Source: Agrococcus jejuensis
GTDB taxonomy: Bacteria > Actinomycetota > Actinomycetes > Actinomycetales > Microbacteriaceae
NCBI RefSeq assembly: GCF_900099705.1
Contig: NZ_LT629695.1
Location: 2,542,001-2,606,000 of the forward strand
Length of the DNA stretch: 64,000 nt
Reading direction: 5' to 3'
Both the position numbers and the translations under genes were made by a program. Below the pieces are notes generated by a model that saw only the letters and a program-made list of their open reading frames with translations, ran no database searches and was not told the origin of the DNA. This document shows positions 33,737 to 43,258 of this stretch, one piece after another. The stretch's first letter is position 1. Every line of letters begins with the position of its first letter.

Positions 33737-34570
33737 GTGACCGACCTCGACGCCATCGCCGCCGAGCTGCTCGCGACGCCGCCCGGGGCGTTCACCGCAG
33801 CGCGGGATGCGCGCGCGAAGGCTGAGCCCGATCGCGAGCTCGCGCGCGGCATCGCTGCGCTCCGGCGCCCGACGGTCGCGGCCTGGGCCGTGGATGCGCT
33901 CGCGCGCGACCGGGCCGACGACGTGGAGCGCATGCTCGAGCTCGCTGCATCGCTCCGCGATGCGCAGGACGACCTCGACGGCGCCGAGCTGCGCGCGCTG
34001 TCGGCGCAGCGCCGCCAGCTCGTCGGTCGGCTCGTGGCCGAGGCCGTCGCCGTCGCAGAGGCGGCCGGCGTCCGCGTGAGCGCCGCGGCTCGCGAGGACG
34101 TCGATCGCACCCTCACGGCCGCGATGCTCGATGCGGATGCGGGGCAGGCGGTCGCGAGCGGCAGGCTCGTGCGCGCGCTCGAGGCCGTGGGACTCGAAGG
34201 CGTCGACCTCGATGGCGCGCTGGCCGGGGGAGCGCCGCCACCGCGCGCACCGCGAGCCAGTCGCGACGAGGTCGCCGAGCGCCGCGCGCGCAAGGCGGCG
34301 GAGCGTGCGGCTCGCGATGCCGAGCAGGAGGCGACGGCCGCCGCCCGCGCGCTGCACCGCGCCGAGTCCGCCGAGTCGACGGCCCGCGAGCGTGCCGAGC
34401 ACCTCGAGCAGCGCATCGCCGAGCTGCAGCGCGACGTCGCCCGGCTCGGGCACGAGCTCGACGCCGCCCGGGCCGACGAGCGCGCGGCGGCCGACGATCG
34501 TGCGGACGCCGAGCGCCGCGTCAGCGGGGCCGAGGGACGCGCCGCCGAGGCACGCGACGCCCTCGACTGA
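33737..34570 (+). CDS. Conserved hypothetical coiled-coil protein
   Basis: 277 aa, no catalytic family recognised. The N-terminal half (about 1-160) is alanine-rich and helical with a RRPTVAAWAVD motif. After a proline-rich break (GGAPPPRAPRAS near 170-180) the rest is a long, highly charged helix of Ala, Glu and Arg typical of a coiled coil. No signal peptide or membrane segment, so cytoplasmic. The GTG at 33737 follows GGAGGATGGGCGC, like several other starts here. It converges with the topoisomerase gene. A structural or nucleoid-associated role is conceivable but unsupported. Confidence 0.75.
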   Translation: MTDLDAIAAELLATPPGAFTAARDARAKAEPDRELARGIAALRRPTVAAWAVDALARDRADDVERMLELAASLRDAQDDLDGAELRALSAQRRQLVGRLVAEAVAVAEAAGVRVSAAAREDVDRTLTAAMLDADAGQAVASGRLVRALEAVGLEGVDLDGALAGGAPPPRAPRASRDEVAERRARKAAERAARDAEQEATAAARALHRAESAESTARERAEHLEQRIAELQRDVARLGHELDAARADERAAADDRADAERRVSGAEGRAAEARDALD

Positions 34571-34579
34571 CGGCGCGGC

Positions 34580-35539
34580 TCAGCGCAGCAACGCCAGGAG
34601 CGCCCGCTCGCGCGCGCCGCGCAGGGCGACGACCTCGCCGGCCTCGAAGCGCTCGAACACCTCGGGGTCGATGTACGACGCCTTCGCGACGCTCGGGGTG
34701 TTGCCGAGCGCCTCCGACGTGTCGACGACCGCCTGCCGCGCGGCCTTCGCGCGCTCGCGCTGCGTGCCGACGTCGCGGGCGCGGGCGAGCGAGTCGGCGG
34801 CGACGATCGTGCCGTGCAGCGTGCGGAAGTCCTTCGCCGTGAACTCGCCGCCCGTCGCCTCCTTCACGGCCGCGTTGAGGTCGCTGTCGCGCAGCGCGCG
34901 CCGCGTGCCGGCGTCGTCCCACGCGAACAGGCGCGACCGAGCCGACCGCGACGAGAGCTCGGCGATGCACGCCGCGAGCGGCGCATCCTCGACCGTCACG
35001 TCGAACTTCTGGCCCGACTTGGCGGGGAAGCGCAGGCGCACGGCGTCGCCGTCGACCGACGCGTGCCGCACGAGCAGCGTCATGAGGCCGCGGCTGCCGT
35101 TGTCCTCGGCGTAGGCGTCGCCGCCCGCGCGGATCGCGACGACGTCGAGCAGGCGCATCGCCGCGGCCAGCACGCGCTCGCGCGGCAGCCCGTCGGCGCC
35201 GAGCTCCGACGTGATGCGTCGGCGGGCGGCCGGCAGCGCCTCGGCGAGGTCGAGCGCCCGCTCGAACTTCACCCGGTCGCGCTTCGCCGACCAGTCGTCG
35301 TGGTACCGGTACTGCGTGCGGCCCGCGTCGTCGACGCCCGTCGCCTGGATGTGCGCGAGCGGGTCGGCCGCGATCCACACGTCGGTCCATGCAGGCGGCA
35401 GCACGAGCGCCGCCGCGCGATCGCGATCGGCGGCCGAGACCTTGCGTCCGGAGTCGTGCGTGAACGTCCAACCCTTGCCGGCCCGCCGTCGGCGGATGCC
35501 CGGGTCGTCGCCGGGATGCGCGCGCCGCAGCCGAGGCAC
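34580..35539 (-). CDS. DNA topoisomerase IB (poxvirus-like)
   Basis: 319 aa from the GTG at 35539. Near the N-terminus is the beta-rich GKGWTFTHDSG segment, then VLPPAWTDVWI and QATGVDDAGRTQYRYH. The catalytic core follows, with LRDSDLNA/FTAKDFRTLHGT, and the active-site tyrosine is Tyr289 in SYIDPEVF close to the C-terminus. The enzyme relaxes supercoils through a 3'-phosphotyrosine intermediate. It lies 14 bases after the carboxylase epsilon gene, so it may be co-transcribed with accD-accE, an unusual association. An open frame continues upstream, but that part is shadow over accE. Confidence 0.87.
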   Translation of the reverse strand: MPRLRRAHPGDDPGIRRRRAGKGWTFTHDSGRKVSAADRDRAAALVLPPAWTDVWIAADPLAHIQATGVDDAGRTQYRYHDDWSAKRDRVKFERALDLAEALPAARRRITSELGADGLPRERVLAAAMRLLDVVAIRAGGDAYAEDNGSRGLMTLLVRHASVDGDAVRLRFPAKSGQKFDVTVEDAPLAACIAELSSRSARSRLFAWDDAGTRRALRDSDLNAAVKEATGGEFTAKDFRTLHGTIVAADSLARARDVGTQRERAKAARQAVVDTSEALGNTPSVAKASYIDPEVFERFEAGEVVALRGARERALLALLR

Positions 35540-35553
35540 GGGCGTCGTACCGC

Positions 35554-35775
35554 TCAGACGCCCGACGAGGTGGATGCGAGCGAGCCGTCGCCCGGGCGCG
35601 TGCCCGCGATCCAGCCCGTCGGCGCGTCGAGCACCTTGCGGTGCTTCGTCTGCGCCCATTCGGTGCCGAGCTCCGCGAGCACGGCGTGGATGGCGGCCTG
35701 CTCCTCGGCCGTCGGCGAGCCCTGCAGCACCACCATGTCGGTCTCGCCGGGCTCCGGCTTCCACGTCTCGGTCAT
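35554..35775 (-). CDS. accE: Acyl-CoA carboxylase epsilon subunit
   Basis: 73 aa. Small actinobacterial epsilon subunits share a strand like MVVLQGSPTAEEQAAI followed by a helix and a tryptophan-containing tail; the residues VLQGSPTAEE (about 16-25) and GWIAG (about 54-58) fit that pattern. It tightens association of alpha and beta carboxylase subunits. It lies 61 bases downstream of accD in the same orientation, the normal position for this gene. Confidence 0.8.
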   Translation of the reverse strand: MTETWKPEPGETDMVVLQGSPTAEEQAAIHAVLAELGTEWAQTKHRKVLDAPTGWIAGTRPGDGSLASTSSGV

Positions 35776-35836
35776 GCGTCCACCATCCCGATCGTCGCGC
35801 GTGCGGCGCGAGGGGTTGCGCCCGTCGTCCGCAGCA

Positions 35837-37420
35837 TCACAGGGGGATGTTGCCGTGCTTGCGCTCGGGGCGCGCGACCTTCTTCGTGCGCAGCGCGCGG
35901 AAGGCCTTCGTGATGGCCACGCGGGTCTCGGCCGGCTCGATGATGCCGTCGATCTCGCCGCGCTCGGCCGCGAGGAACGGGCTCGTCACGTTGTACGTGT
36001 AGTCGTTCGCGAGCTGCTGGCGCACGGCGGCGACGTCGCGGCCCTCCTCCTCGGCCTGCTTGATCTCCGAGCGGTAGAGGATGTTCACGGCGCCCTGGCC
36101 GCCCATGACGGCGATCTCGGCGGTCGGCCACGCGATGTTGATGTCGGCGCCGAGCTGCTTCGAGCCCATGACGATGTACGCGCCGCCGTAGGCCTTGCGC
36201 GTGATGACCGTCACCATCGGCACCGTCGCCTCCGCGTACGCGTAGATAAGCTTCGCGCCGCGGCGGATGACGCCCGTCCACTCCTGGTCGGTGCCGGGCA
36301 GGTAGCCGGGCACGTCGACGAGCGTGAGGATCGGGATCGAGAACGAGTCGCAGAAGCGCACGAAGCGTGCGGCCTTCTCGCCGGCCTCGATGTTGAGCGT
36401 GCCGGCCATCTGCTTCGGCTGGTTGGCGATGATGCCGATCGTGCGGCCCTCGAGGCGACCGAAGCCGATGACGATGTTCGGCGCGTAGAGCGGCTGCACC
36501 TCGAGGAACTCGCGGTCGTCGACGAGCACCTCGATGATGTCGAGCACGTCGTACGGCTGGTTGGGCGAGTCGGGGATGACGCGGTTGAGCGTCTGGTCGA
36601 GGTCGTTGACCACGCGGTGCGCCTGGTGGTCGTACGCGGGCACCTCCGACTGGTTGTTGTCGGGCAGGAACGCGAGCAGCGCGCGCACGTAGTCGAGCGC
36701 ATCCGCCTCGTCTGCTGCGAGGTAGTGGCTGACGCCCGAGATGGAGTTGTGGGTGAGGCCGCCGCCGAGCTCCTCGAAGCCGACCTCCTCGCCCGTGACG
36801 GTCTTGATGACGTCGGGGCCCGTGACGAACATGTGGCTCGTCTTGTCGACCATGACGACGAAGTCGGTGAGCGCGGGGCCGTAGACGGCGCCACCGGCCG
36901 CGGGGCCCATGACGATGGAGATCTGCGGGATGACGCCGGACGCGGCGGTCGTGCGCTTGAAGATCTCGCCGTACTTGCCCAGGGCGACGACGCCCTCCTG
37001 GATGCGCGCGCCGCCCGAGTCGAGCATGCCGACGATGGGCACGCCCACGCGGGTCGCGTAGTCCATGATCTTCACGATCTTCTCGCCGGCGACCTCGCCG
37101 AGCGAGCCGCCGAACGTCGTGAAGTCCTGCGAGTACACGGCGATGCGGCGGCCGTGCACCGTCGCGATGCCCGTCACGACGGCGTCGCCGTACGGGCGCT
37201 TCTCGTCCATGCCGAACGCGGTCGTGCGGTGGCGCACGTAGGCGTCGAACTCGACGAACGTGCCCGGGTCGACGAACGTCTCGATGCGCTCGCGAGCGGA
37301 CTGCTTGCCCTTGGAGTGCTGGCGCTCGCGGGCGGCGCGCTCCTTGGCGACGATCGTCTCCTCGTTGCGCTGTCGGAGCTGCTCGATGCGGCCTGCGGTC
37401 GTCGATTCGGCGTTGGTCAC
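35837..37420 (-). CDS. accD: Acyl-CoA carboxylase beta subunit (propionyl/acetyl-CoA carboxyltransferase)
   Basis: 527 aa, the standard length. Two crotonase-like halves are evident: the N-terminal one with SQDFTTFGGSLGE and a GPAAGGAVYGPAL oxyanion segment, the C-terminal one with DVPGYLPGTDQE and KAYGGAYIVMGSK. It transfers carboxyl from biotin to acetyl- or propionyl-CoA, giving malonyl- or methylmalonyl-CoA. It starts with GTG at 37420. accE follows, the alpha chain is at 20214-21983, and the divergent gene encodes the biotin ligase that activates that alpha chain. Confidence 0.95.
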   Translation of the reverse strand: MTNAESTTAGRIEQLRQRNEETIVAKERAARERQHSKGKQSARERIETFVDPGTFVEFDAYVRHRTTAFGMDEKRPYGDAVVTGIATVHGRRIAVYSQDFTTFGGSLGEVAGEKIVKIMDYATRVGVPIVGMLDSGGARIQEGVVALGKYGEIFKRTTAASGVIPQISIVMGPAAGGAVYGPALTDFVVMVDKTSHMFVTGPDVIKTVTGEEVGFEELGGGLTHNSISGVSHYLAADEADALDYVRALLAFLPDNNQSEVPAYDHQAHRVVNDLDQTLNRVIPDSPNQPYDVLDIIEVLVDDREFLEVQPLYAPNIVIGFGRLEGRTIGIIANQPKQMAGTLNIEAGEKAARFVRFCDSFSIPILTLVDVPGYLPGTDQEWTGVIRRGAKLIYAYAEATVPMVTVITRKAYGGAYIVMGSKQLGADINIAWPTAEIAVMGGQGAVNILYRSEIKQAEEEGRDVAAVRQQLANDYTYNVTSPFLAAERGEIDGIIEPAETRVAITKAFRALRTKKVARPERKHGNIPL

Positions 37421-37564
37421 CCGTCCACCCTAGACGGCGGTGGATGCCCAGCCCTGGTGGCATCCCACGACGTCTTCGCCCGATCCGTCGTGGATTCCTC
37501 CAACGCCCCGCGTGCGCGTGCGCAGCGCCTCGCGCGCGTGCGCGTCGCGGGTACGGTTGGGCGC

Positions 37565-38290
37565 GTGCCCTTCGAGTCCGCGCGCGCCATCGCCCCCGTG
37601 ACGGCCCTGTCGTCGGTGGGCAGCACCTTCGACGTCGTCGACGCCGCGGCCCCGCCGCTCAGCACGTGGGCGACGCTCGACCAGCGCGCCGGCCGCGGCC
37701 GTCTGGGCCGCGAGTGGGTCGCGCCCGCGGGCCGCTGCCTCGCGGCGAGCATCGTCGTGCGCCCGTCGGCGTCGGCGGATGCGTGGGGCTGGCTGCCGCT
37801 CGCCGTGGGCCTCGCGCTCGCCGAGGCGATCGACCCGCTCGTGCCGGCCGCGACCGTGGGCGTGAAGTGGCCGAACGACGTGCTCGTCGACGGCAGGAAG
37901 GTCGCGGGCATCCTCTGCGAGCGCCGCGGCGACGCCGTGATCGTCGGCGTGGGCGTGAACCTCGTGCTCGAGCCGCACGAGCTGCCGACCGATCGCGCGA
38001 CGTCGCTGCGCATCGCGGGCGCCGAGGGCGACGCGGATGCGCTGGCGGACGCCGTGCTCGCGGGCGTGCTGCGCGGCATCCAGGGCGCCGCCGACCTCGA
38101 CGACGCCGACCTGCACGCGCGCATCGCGGCGCGCTGCGCGACGATCGGCGAGCACGTGCGCGTGCTGCTGCCCGGCGACCGCACGCTCGTCGGCACCGTC
38201 ACGGGCCTCGGGCCGGCCGGCGAGCTCGACGTCGACGTCGACGGCCGCGTCGAGCGGGTGTCGGCGGGTGACGTCACGCACGTGCGCTGA
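37565..38290 (+). CDS. birA: Biotin-[acetyl-CoA-carboxylase] ligase
   Basis: 241 aa, a monofunctional ligase without the DNA-binding domain of E. coli BirA. The biotin/ATP loop reads AGRGRLGREW, followed by KWPNDVLV and GILCE, the usual KxPNDI and active-site strands. A short C-terminal SH3-like domain ends the protein. It should biotinylate Lys550 of the carboxylase alpha chain. GTG start at 37565. It diverges from accD across 144 bases, in which a shared control region is likely though no motif stands out. Confidence 0.9.
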   Translation: MPFESARAIAPVTALSSVGSTFDVVDAAAPPLSTWATLDQRAGRGRLGREWVAPAGRCLAASIVVRPSASADAWGWLPLAVGLALAEAIDPLVPAATVGVKWPNDVLVDGRKVAGILCERRGDAVIVGVGVNLVLEPHELPTDRATSLRIAGAEGDADALADAVLAGVLRGIQGAADLDDADLHARIAARCATIGEHVRVLLPGDRTLVGTVTGLGPAGELDVDVDGRVERVSAGDVTHVR

Positions 38291-38308
38291 GGCTGCGAGG
38301 ATGGTGCC

Positions 38309-38821
38309 ATGAGCGATCCGGAGCGCGTCGTCGTGCGCCTGCGGTCGCACGGCAGGGCCCTCGTGCTGCCCGCGCTGCTGCTGTGCGGCATCGCCTTCGG
38401 CACGACGTTCGCGCTCGGTCGCGTCGCGTGGCCGCTGTGGGATCTCGTCGTGTGGACGCTCGCGCTCGTGCTCGTCGTCGTGCTGTGCCTCGTGCCGACG
38501 CTCGCGTGGCTCTCGAGACGTGTCGTCGTGACGTCGCGCCGCGTCATCGTGCGCAGCGCGTTCGGCGGCTCGAAGCGCGACGTGCCGCTGTCGCGCATCC
38601 ACGACGTCACGCTGCGCCGGCAGGGCCTGCAGGCGGTGCTCGGCTCGGGCGACGTGCTGCTGTCGACGGGCGGCGAGCAGCCCGTCACGCTCGCCGACGT
38701 GCCGAGCGCGTCGCTCGTGCAGCGCACCCTCACCGATCTCGTGGCGACGACGCCCGGCATGCCCAGGACGGAGGACGCGTTCCGCGTCGACTCCGCACCA
38801 CGACTGGAGGACCTCGCATGA
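38309..38821 (+). CDS. PH (bacterial pleckstrin-like) domain membrane protein
   Basis: 170 aa. Two hydrophobic helices (about residues 17-37 and 43-67) are followed by a bPH2-type domain: RRVVVTSRRVIVRSAFGGSK, then PLSRIHDVTLRRQGL and a GDVLLSTGG strand. Such proteins are common small membrane proteins of unknown role. Its TGA overlaps the start of UDP-glucose dehydrogenase. GAGGATGG lies just before the ATG, the same element seen before several other starts. Confidence 0.85.
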   Translation: MSDPERVVVRLRSHGRALVLPALLLCGIAFGTTFALGRVAWPLWDLVVWTLALVLVVVLCLVPTLAWLSRRVVVTSRRVIVRSAFGGSKRDVPLSRIHDVTLRRQGLQAVLGSGDVLLSTGGEQPVTLADVPSASLVQRTLTDLVATTPGMPRTEDAFRVDSAPRLEDLA

Positions 38822-40164
38822 CCGCTCCCCGCATCGCCGTCGTCGGCTGCGGCTACCTCGGCGCCGTGCACGCCGCAGGCATGGCCTCCCTCGGCTTCGA
38901 CACCGTCGGGATCGACGTCGACGCCGCGAAGGTCGAGGCGCTCGCCGCGGGCTCGGCGCCGTTCTTCGAGCCGGGCCTCGACGCCATGCTGCGCGGCGCG
39001 CTCGACGCGGGCACGCTGCGCTTCCAGACCGACGCGGCAGGCGTGGACGCCGACGTGTGGTTCGTGTGCGTCGGCACGCCGCAGCAGCCGGGCTCGAACG
39101 CCGCCGACCTCACGTACGTCGACGCGGCCGTCGCGGCGCTCGTGCCGCACCTGCGCGAGGGCATGCTCGTCGTCGGCAAGTCGACGGTGCCGGTCGGCAC
39201 GGCCGAGCGGCTCGCCGCGATCGTCGAGCCGACGGGCGCACGCCTCGCGTGGAACCCCGAGTTCCTGCGCGAGGGCCTCGCCGTCACCGACACCCTCGCG
39301 CCCGACCGGCTCGTCTACGGCGTGCGCGACGGCGACGATGCGTCCGTCGCCGCCCTCGACGCCGTGTACGCGTCGATCCTCGAGCGCGACACCCCGCGCA
39401 TCGTCACCGACTACGCGACCGCCGAGCTCGTGAAGGTGAGCGCGAACGCGTTCCTCGCGACGAAGATCTCGTTCATCAACGCCATCGCCGAGGTGGCGGA
39501 GGCATCGGGCGCCGACGTCGTGCAGCTCGCGGATGCGATCGGCATCGACGCGCGCATCGGACGCCGCTTCCTCAACTCGGGCATCGGGTTCGGCGGCGGC
39601 TGCCTGCCGAAGGACATCCGCGCGTTCCGCGCCCGCTCGATCGAGCTCGGCGCCGACGAGGCGCTCGGCTTCCTCGACGAGGTCGACCGCGTGAACCAGC
39701 GCCGCCGCGACCGCATGGTCGCGCTCGTCGAGCGCGAGCTCGTCGCCGCGGGTGGGGGATCGGTCGCGATGCTGGGCCTCGCGTTCAAGCCCGACAGCGA
39801 CGACGTGCGCGACTCCGCGGCGCTCGAGGTCGCGATGCGCCTCGCCGCGACGCACGACGTCGTCGCCTACGACCCCGAGGCGTCCGCGCCCGCCGCCCGT
39901 CGCGCGCCCGAGCTGCGCATCGCCGACTCGCTCGACGCCGCCCTCGCCGACGCATCCGTCGTCGCGCTCGGCACCGAGTGGCGCGAGTTCCGCGACCTCG
40001 ACCCCGCCGACGTCGCGACCCGCACGGCCGCGCGGGTCGTCGTCGACGGTCGCAACGTGCTCGACCGCGACGCGTGGAGCGCCGCAGGATTCCGGGTCGT
40101 CGCGATCGGCAGGCCCGACCGCGACCCCGTCACCACCGCATCGCACCAGGAGGCAACCGCATGA
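38818..40164 (+). CDS. UDP-glucose/GDP-mannose dehydrogenase family protein
   Basis: 448 aa. NAD-binding VVGCGYLGAVHA at the N-terminus, VCVGTPQQPGS, KSTVPVGTAE, NPEFLREG, and the catalytic cysteine in GIGFGGGCLPKD. The C-terminal UDP-binding domain has LGLAFKPDSDDVRDS. It performs the two-step oxidation of a sugar nucleotide to its uronate, most probably UDP-glucose to UDP-glucuronate. It is overlapped by 4 nt on both sides (PH gene and purK), an unusual mixture. The polysaccharide locus starting at 43259 is a plausible user of the product. Confidence 0.92.
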   Translation: MTAPRIAVVGCGYLGAVHAAGMASLGFDTVGIDVDAAKVEALAAGSAPFFEPGLDAMLRGALDAGTLRFQTDAAGVDADVWFVCVGTPQQPGSNAADLTYVDAAVAALVPHLREGMLVVGKSTVPVGTAERLAAIVEPTGARLAWNPEFLREGLAVTDTLAPDRLVYGVRDGDDASVAALDAVYASILERDTPRIVTDYATAELVKVSANAFLATKISFINAIAEVAEASGADVVQLADAIGIDARIGRRFLNSGIGFGGGCLPKDIRAFRARSIELGADEALGFLDEVDRVNQRRRDRMVALVERELVAAGGGSVAMLGLAFKPDSDDVRDSAALEVAMRLAATHDVVAYDPEASAPAARRAPELRIADSLDAALADASVVALGTEWREFRDLDPADVATRTAARVVVDGRNVLDRDAWSAAGFRVVAIGRPDRDPVTTASHQEATA

Positions 40165-41279
40165 TCGTCGGCGTCGTCGGAGGCGGGCAGCTGGCCCGCA
40201 TGATGATCCCTCCCGCCGTGGCGCTCGGCGTCGAGCTGCGCGTGCTCGCGGAGTCCGAGGGCATGTCGGCGGCGCTCGCCGCGACCGCCGTGGGCGACTA
40301 CCGCGACGCCGAGACGGTGCTTGCGTTCGCGAAGGACGTCGACGTCGTGACGTTCGACCACGAGCACGTGCCGCAGGACGTGCTGCAGCAGCTCGTGGAT
40401 GCGGGCGTCGCCGTGCACCCGGGGCCGCATGCGCTGCGCTTCGCGCAGGACAAGCGCCAGATGCGCCAGCGCATGGCCGAGCTCGGCGTCGCGCAGCCCG
40501 ACTGGGCGCCGATCGACACGGCCGACGAGCTGCAGGCGTTCCTCGACGAGCACGGCGGCGCCGCGATCGTGAAGACGGCGACGGGCGGCTACGACGGGAA
40601 GGGCGTGCGCGTCGTGCGCGGGATCGACGACGTCGCCGACTGGCTGCAGGGTGCCGCCGACGGCGGCCCGCAGCTGCTCGCCGAGGAGCTCGTCGCGTTC
40701 CGCCGCGAGCTCGCGCAGCAGGTCGCGCGCCGCCCCTCGGGCGAGATCGTCGCGTGGCCGCTCGCGCAGACCGTGCAGCGCGACGGCATCTGCGCCGAGG
40801 TCGTCGTGCCCGCGCCGCACGCGGGCCGCATGGGCGCGGTCGCCGAGGACATGGCGGTGCGCATCGCCGAGGGCCTCGACGTCACCGGTGCCCTCGCGGT
40901 CGAGCTGTTCGAGACCGAGGACGGCCGCCTGCTCGTCAACGAGCTCGCGATGCGTCCTCACAACTCGGGCCACTGGTCGATCGACGGCTCGATCACGAGC
41001 CAGTTCGAGCAGCACCTGCGCGCCGTGCTCGACCTGCCGCTCGGCTCGAGCGCCATGCTCGCGCCAGCCGCCGTCATGATCAACGTCATCGGCGGCCCTG
41101 CCGAGGGCCGCATGGAGGCGCGCTACGCCAAGGCGCTCGCGGCGCAGCCGAGCGCCAAGGTGCACTCGTACTCCAAGACCGCGCGGCCCGGCCGCAAGGT
41201 CGGCCACGTGACGGTCGTCGGCGACGAGCTCGACGAGGTCGTCTACCAGGCGAGGGCTGCCGCGGCGACCTTCGAGTGA
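40161..41279 (+). CDS. purK: N5-carboxyaminoimidazole ribonucleotide synthase
   Basis: 372 aa ATP-grasp enzyme that converts AIR, ATP and bicarbonate into N5-CAIR in purine synthesis. Visible motifs are [10 protein letters not shown] at the start, [18 protein letters not shown] in the ATP-grasp domain, and [14 protein letters not shown]. The ATG overlaps the dehydrogenase stop. Its partner purE follows after a 67-base gap with its own promoter-like box. Confidence 0.95.
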   Translation: MIVGVVGGGQLARMMIPPAVALGVELRVLAESEGMSAALAATAVGDYRDAETVLAFAKDVDVVTFDHEHVPQDVLQQLVDAGVAVHPGPHALRFAQDKRQMRQRMAELGVAQPDWAPIDTADELQAFLDEHGGAAIVKTATGGYDGKGVRVVRGIDDVADWLQGAADGGPQLLAEELVAFRRELAQQVARRPSGEIVAWPLAQTVQRDGICAEVVVPAPHAGRMGAVAEDMAVRIAEGLDVTGALAVELFETEDGRLLVNELAMRPHNSGHWSIDGSITSQFEQHLRAVLDLPLGSSAMLAPAAVMINVIGGPAEGRMEARYAKALAAQPSAKVHSYSKTARPGRKVGHVTVVGDELDEVVYQARAAAATFE

Positions 41280-41333
41280 CCCGCTGACGCGCGGCACGCC
41301 GCGCGCGCACACGCCGTCCATGGGCGACGCGCC

Positions 41334-41339
41334 TACCCT
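41334..41339 (+). promoter_or_regulatory. -10-like box of purE
   Basis: TACCCT, 7 bases before the GTG at 41347. It favours that GTG as a leaderless start over the in-frame ATG at 41320. Confidence 0.4.
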
Positions 41340-41346
41340 GTACTCC

Positions 41347-41859
41347 GTGGCAGTGCAGGTGAGCGTCATCATGGGGTCCGACTCGGACTGGCGGGTGATG
41401 CAGGATGCGGCGACCGCGCTCGACGAGCTCGGCATCGCCTACGAGGTCGACGTCGTCTCGGCGCATCGCACGCCCGACAAGATGACGACGTTCGCGCGCG
41501 CGGCAGCAGACCGCGGCGTGCGGGTCATCATCGCGGGTGCAGGCGGCGCCGCCCACCTGCCCGGCATGGTCGCGTCGATGACGCGTCTGCCGGTCATCGG
41601 CGTGCCCGTGCCGCTCGAGCGCCTCGACGGCCTCGACTCGCTGCTCTCCATCGTGCAGATGCCCGCGGGCATCCCGGTCGCGACCGTCTCCATCGGCGGC
41701 GCCCGCAACGCGGGCCTGCTCGCCGCGCGCATCCTCGGCACGACCGACGCCGACGTCGCCGCACGCCTCGACGCGTTCGCCGCGAGCCTCGAGGAGGCCG
41801 TCGAGCGCAAGGCGCAGGCGCTGCAGGAGCGCGTCGGCCAGGGCGAGGAGCGCGCATGA
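41347..41859 (+). CDS. purE: N5-carboxyaminoimidazole ribonucleotide mutase
   Basis: 170 aa from the GTG at 41347, the normal PurE size. [17 protein letters not shown] with the catalytic His, and the [11 protein letters not shown] loop are intact. It converts N5-CAIR to CAIR. Its TGA overlaps the ATG of an LCP-family wall protein gene, linking purine synthesis and cell-wall assembly transcription. Confidence 0.93.
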   Translation: MAVQVSVIMGSDSDWRVMQDAATALDELGIAYEVDVVSAHRTPDKMTTFARAAADRGVRVIIAGAGGAAHLPGMVASMTRLPVIGVPVPLERLDGLDSLLSIVQMPAGIPVATVSIGGARNAGLLAARILGTTDADVAARLDAFAASLEEAVERKAQALQERVGQGEERA

Positions 41860-43235
41860 CGGTGCTGCTCGCTCCGAGGGCGTCGCTGCGGACGCCCGAC
41901 GCCGGATCCGAGCAGCTCATGACGCGGCGCGCCTGGTGGCTCGTCGTCGCCGGCTTCCTGCTGCCAGGCAGCGCGCAGGTGCTCGCCGGCAACAAGAGGC
42001 TGGGCCGCGTCGGCATCGTCGCGACGCTCGTGCTGCTGGCGCTGCTCGTCGTCGGCGGCATCCTCTGGCTCGTCGCGGACGTCTTCGTGCAGACCATCGT
42101 CCTGAACGCCGTCGGCCTGCTCGTGCTCGAGGTGCTCGCGTTCGCCTACGCCGTGCTGTGGCTCGTGCTCGGGCTCGACACCCTGCGCATCGCGCGCATC
42201 ACGAAGGCGACGCCGCGCATCCGCGCCGCCATCGCGGCGCTCGCGGTCGTCGTCACCGTCGTGCCCGCGGGCGCGGCCGCATACGGTGGCACGCTGCTCG
42301 ACGCCGGCCGCGGGCTCGTGTCGAGCGTCTTCGCGTTCGGCGGCCCGACCGTCGAACCCATCGACGGCCAGTACACGTTCATGCTGCTCGGTGGCGACGC
42401 CGGCGCCGACCGCGTCGGCCTGCGCCCCGACTCCATCACCGTCGTGTCGGTGAACGCCGAGACGGGCGCCGCGACGATGATCGGCGTGCCCCGCAACCTG
42501 GAGCGCGTGCCGTTCCCCGAGGGCTCGATCATGGCGTCGCAGTACCCGGACGGCTTCATCTGCGCCGACGGCGACCCCGCGTTCTGCTACATCAACGCCG
42601 CGTACACGTACGGCGAGAGCAACCCCGAGCTGTTCCCCGACGCGGAGGCGGAGGGCTCGAGCCCCGGTATCGAGGCGACGCGCGAGGCGGTCGAGGGCGC
42701 GACGGGCATCCCCATCCAGTTCTTCGTCATCGTCGACATGCAGGGCTTCGACGACCTCGTCGACGCGCTCGGCGGCATCACGATCGACATCCCCTACGAC
42801 GTGCCGATCGCCATCGAGGGCGGCCCCGTCGAGGAGTGGATCCGCGCGGGACAGGGCGTGAGGCTCGACGGCTACCACGCGCTCTGGTACGCCCGCAGTC
42901 GCGCGGGTGCGAACGACTACGAGCGCATGGAGCGGCAGCGCGTCGTGCAGGAGGCCGTCATCGCCCAGTTCACGCCGCAGACGCTGCTCACGCAGTACGC
43001 CGCGCTGTCGACGGCCGGCCAGGACCTCGTGCAGACCGACATCCCGCAGTCGATGATCGGCACGCTCACCGACCTCGCCGAGCGCACGCGCACGCTGCCG
43101 ATCACGAACCTCGAGCTCGTGCCACCGCAGGTCGTGACGTACGACCCCGACTTCCCGGCCGTGCACGCCATGGTGGCCGAGGCGATCGCGACGGCCGCGA
43201 CCGTCGACGATCCGAGCCCGTCGCCGACGCCGTAG
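41856..43235 (+). CDS. LytR-CpsA-Psr (LCP) family wall-polymer ligase with extra membrane helices
   Basis: 459 aa. The LCP domain (about 170-400) has [18 protein letters not shown], the [12 protein letters not shown] arginine motif, [14 protein letters not shown] and [17 protein letters not shown], as in enzymes that move teichoic acid or other glycans from lipid carriers to peptidoglycan. Most LCP proteins have one membrane helix; here about 150 residues ahead of the domain contain roughly four helices (near 27-45, 52-75, 77-105, 122-145). Acidic/proline tail SPSPTP. It borders the polysaccharide locus and may attach its product to the wall. Confidence 0.88.
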   Translation: MTVLLAPRASLRTPDAGSEQLMTRRAWWLVVAGFLLPGSAQVLAGNKRLGRVGIVATLVLLALLVVGGILWLVADVFVQTIVLNAVGLLVLEVLAFAYAVLWLVLGLDTLRIARITKATPRIRAAIAALAVVVTVVPAGAAAYGGTLLDAGRGLVSSVFAFGGPTVEPIDGQYTFMLLGGDAGADRVGLRPDSITVVSVNAETGAATMIGVPRNLERVPFPEGSIMASQYPDGFICADGDPAFCYINAAYTYGESNPELFPDAEAEGSSPGIEATREAVEGATGIPIQFFVIVDMQGFDDLVDALGGITIDIPYDVPIAIEGGPVEEWIRAGQGVRLDGYHALWYARSRAGANDYERMERQRVVQEAVIAQFTPQTLLTQYAALSTAGQDLVQTDIPQSMIGTLTDLAERTRTLPITNLELVPPQVVTYDPDFPAVHAMVAEAIATAATVDDPSPSPTP

Positions 43236-43246
43236 CGTCGGCGACG
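43219..43246. terminator. Hairpin terminator between the LCP and pyruvyltransferase genes
   Basis: Perfect 12-bp inverted repeat (43219-43230 with 43235-43246) around a 4-base loop, including the LCP stop codon TAG at 43233-43235. It sits between convergent genes and can act on both strands. Confidence 0.65.
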
Positions 43247-43258
43247 AGGCCCTCGCGG

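Noticed and set aside
30289..34416. 1375-codon minus-strand open frame
   Set aside because: Only its last 211 codons (Maf) have family motifs. The rest mirrors the oxidoreductase, methyltransferase and coiled-coil genes on the other strand.
34814..38290. Very long open frame (over 1100 codons) on the plus strand through the accD region
   Set aside because: Its translation over accD, accE and topoisomerase IB is Arg/Ala/His-rich without domains. Only the last 241 codons (birA) are real; the rest is the usual high-G+C antisense shadow.
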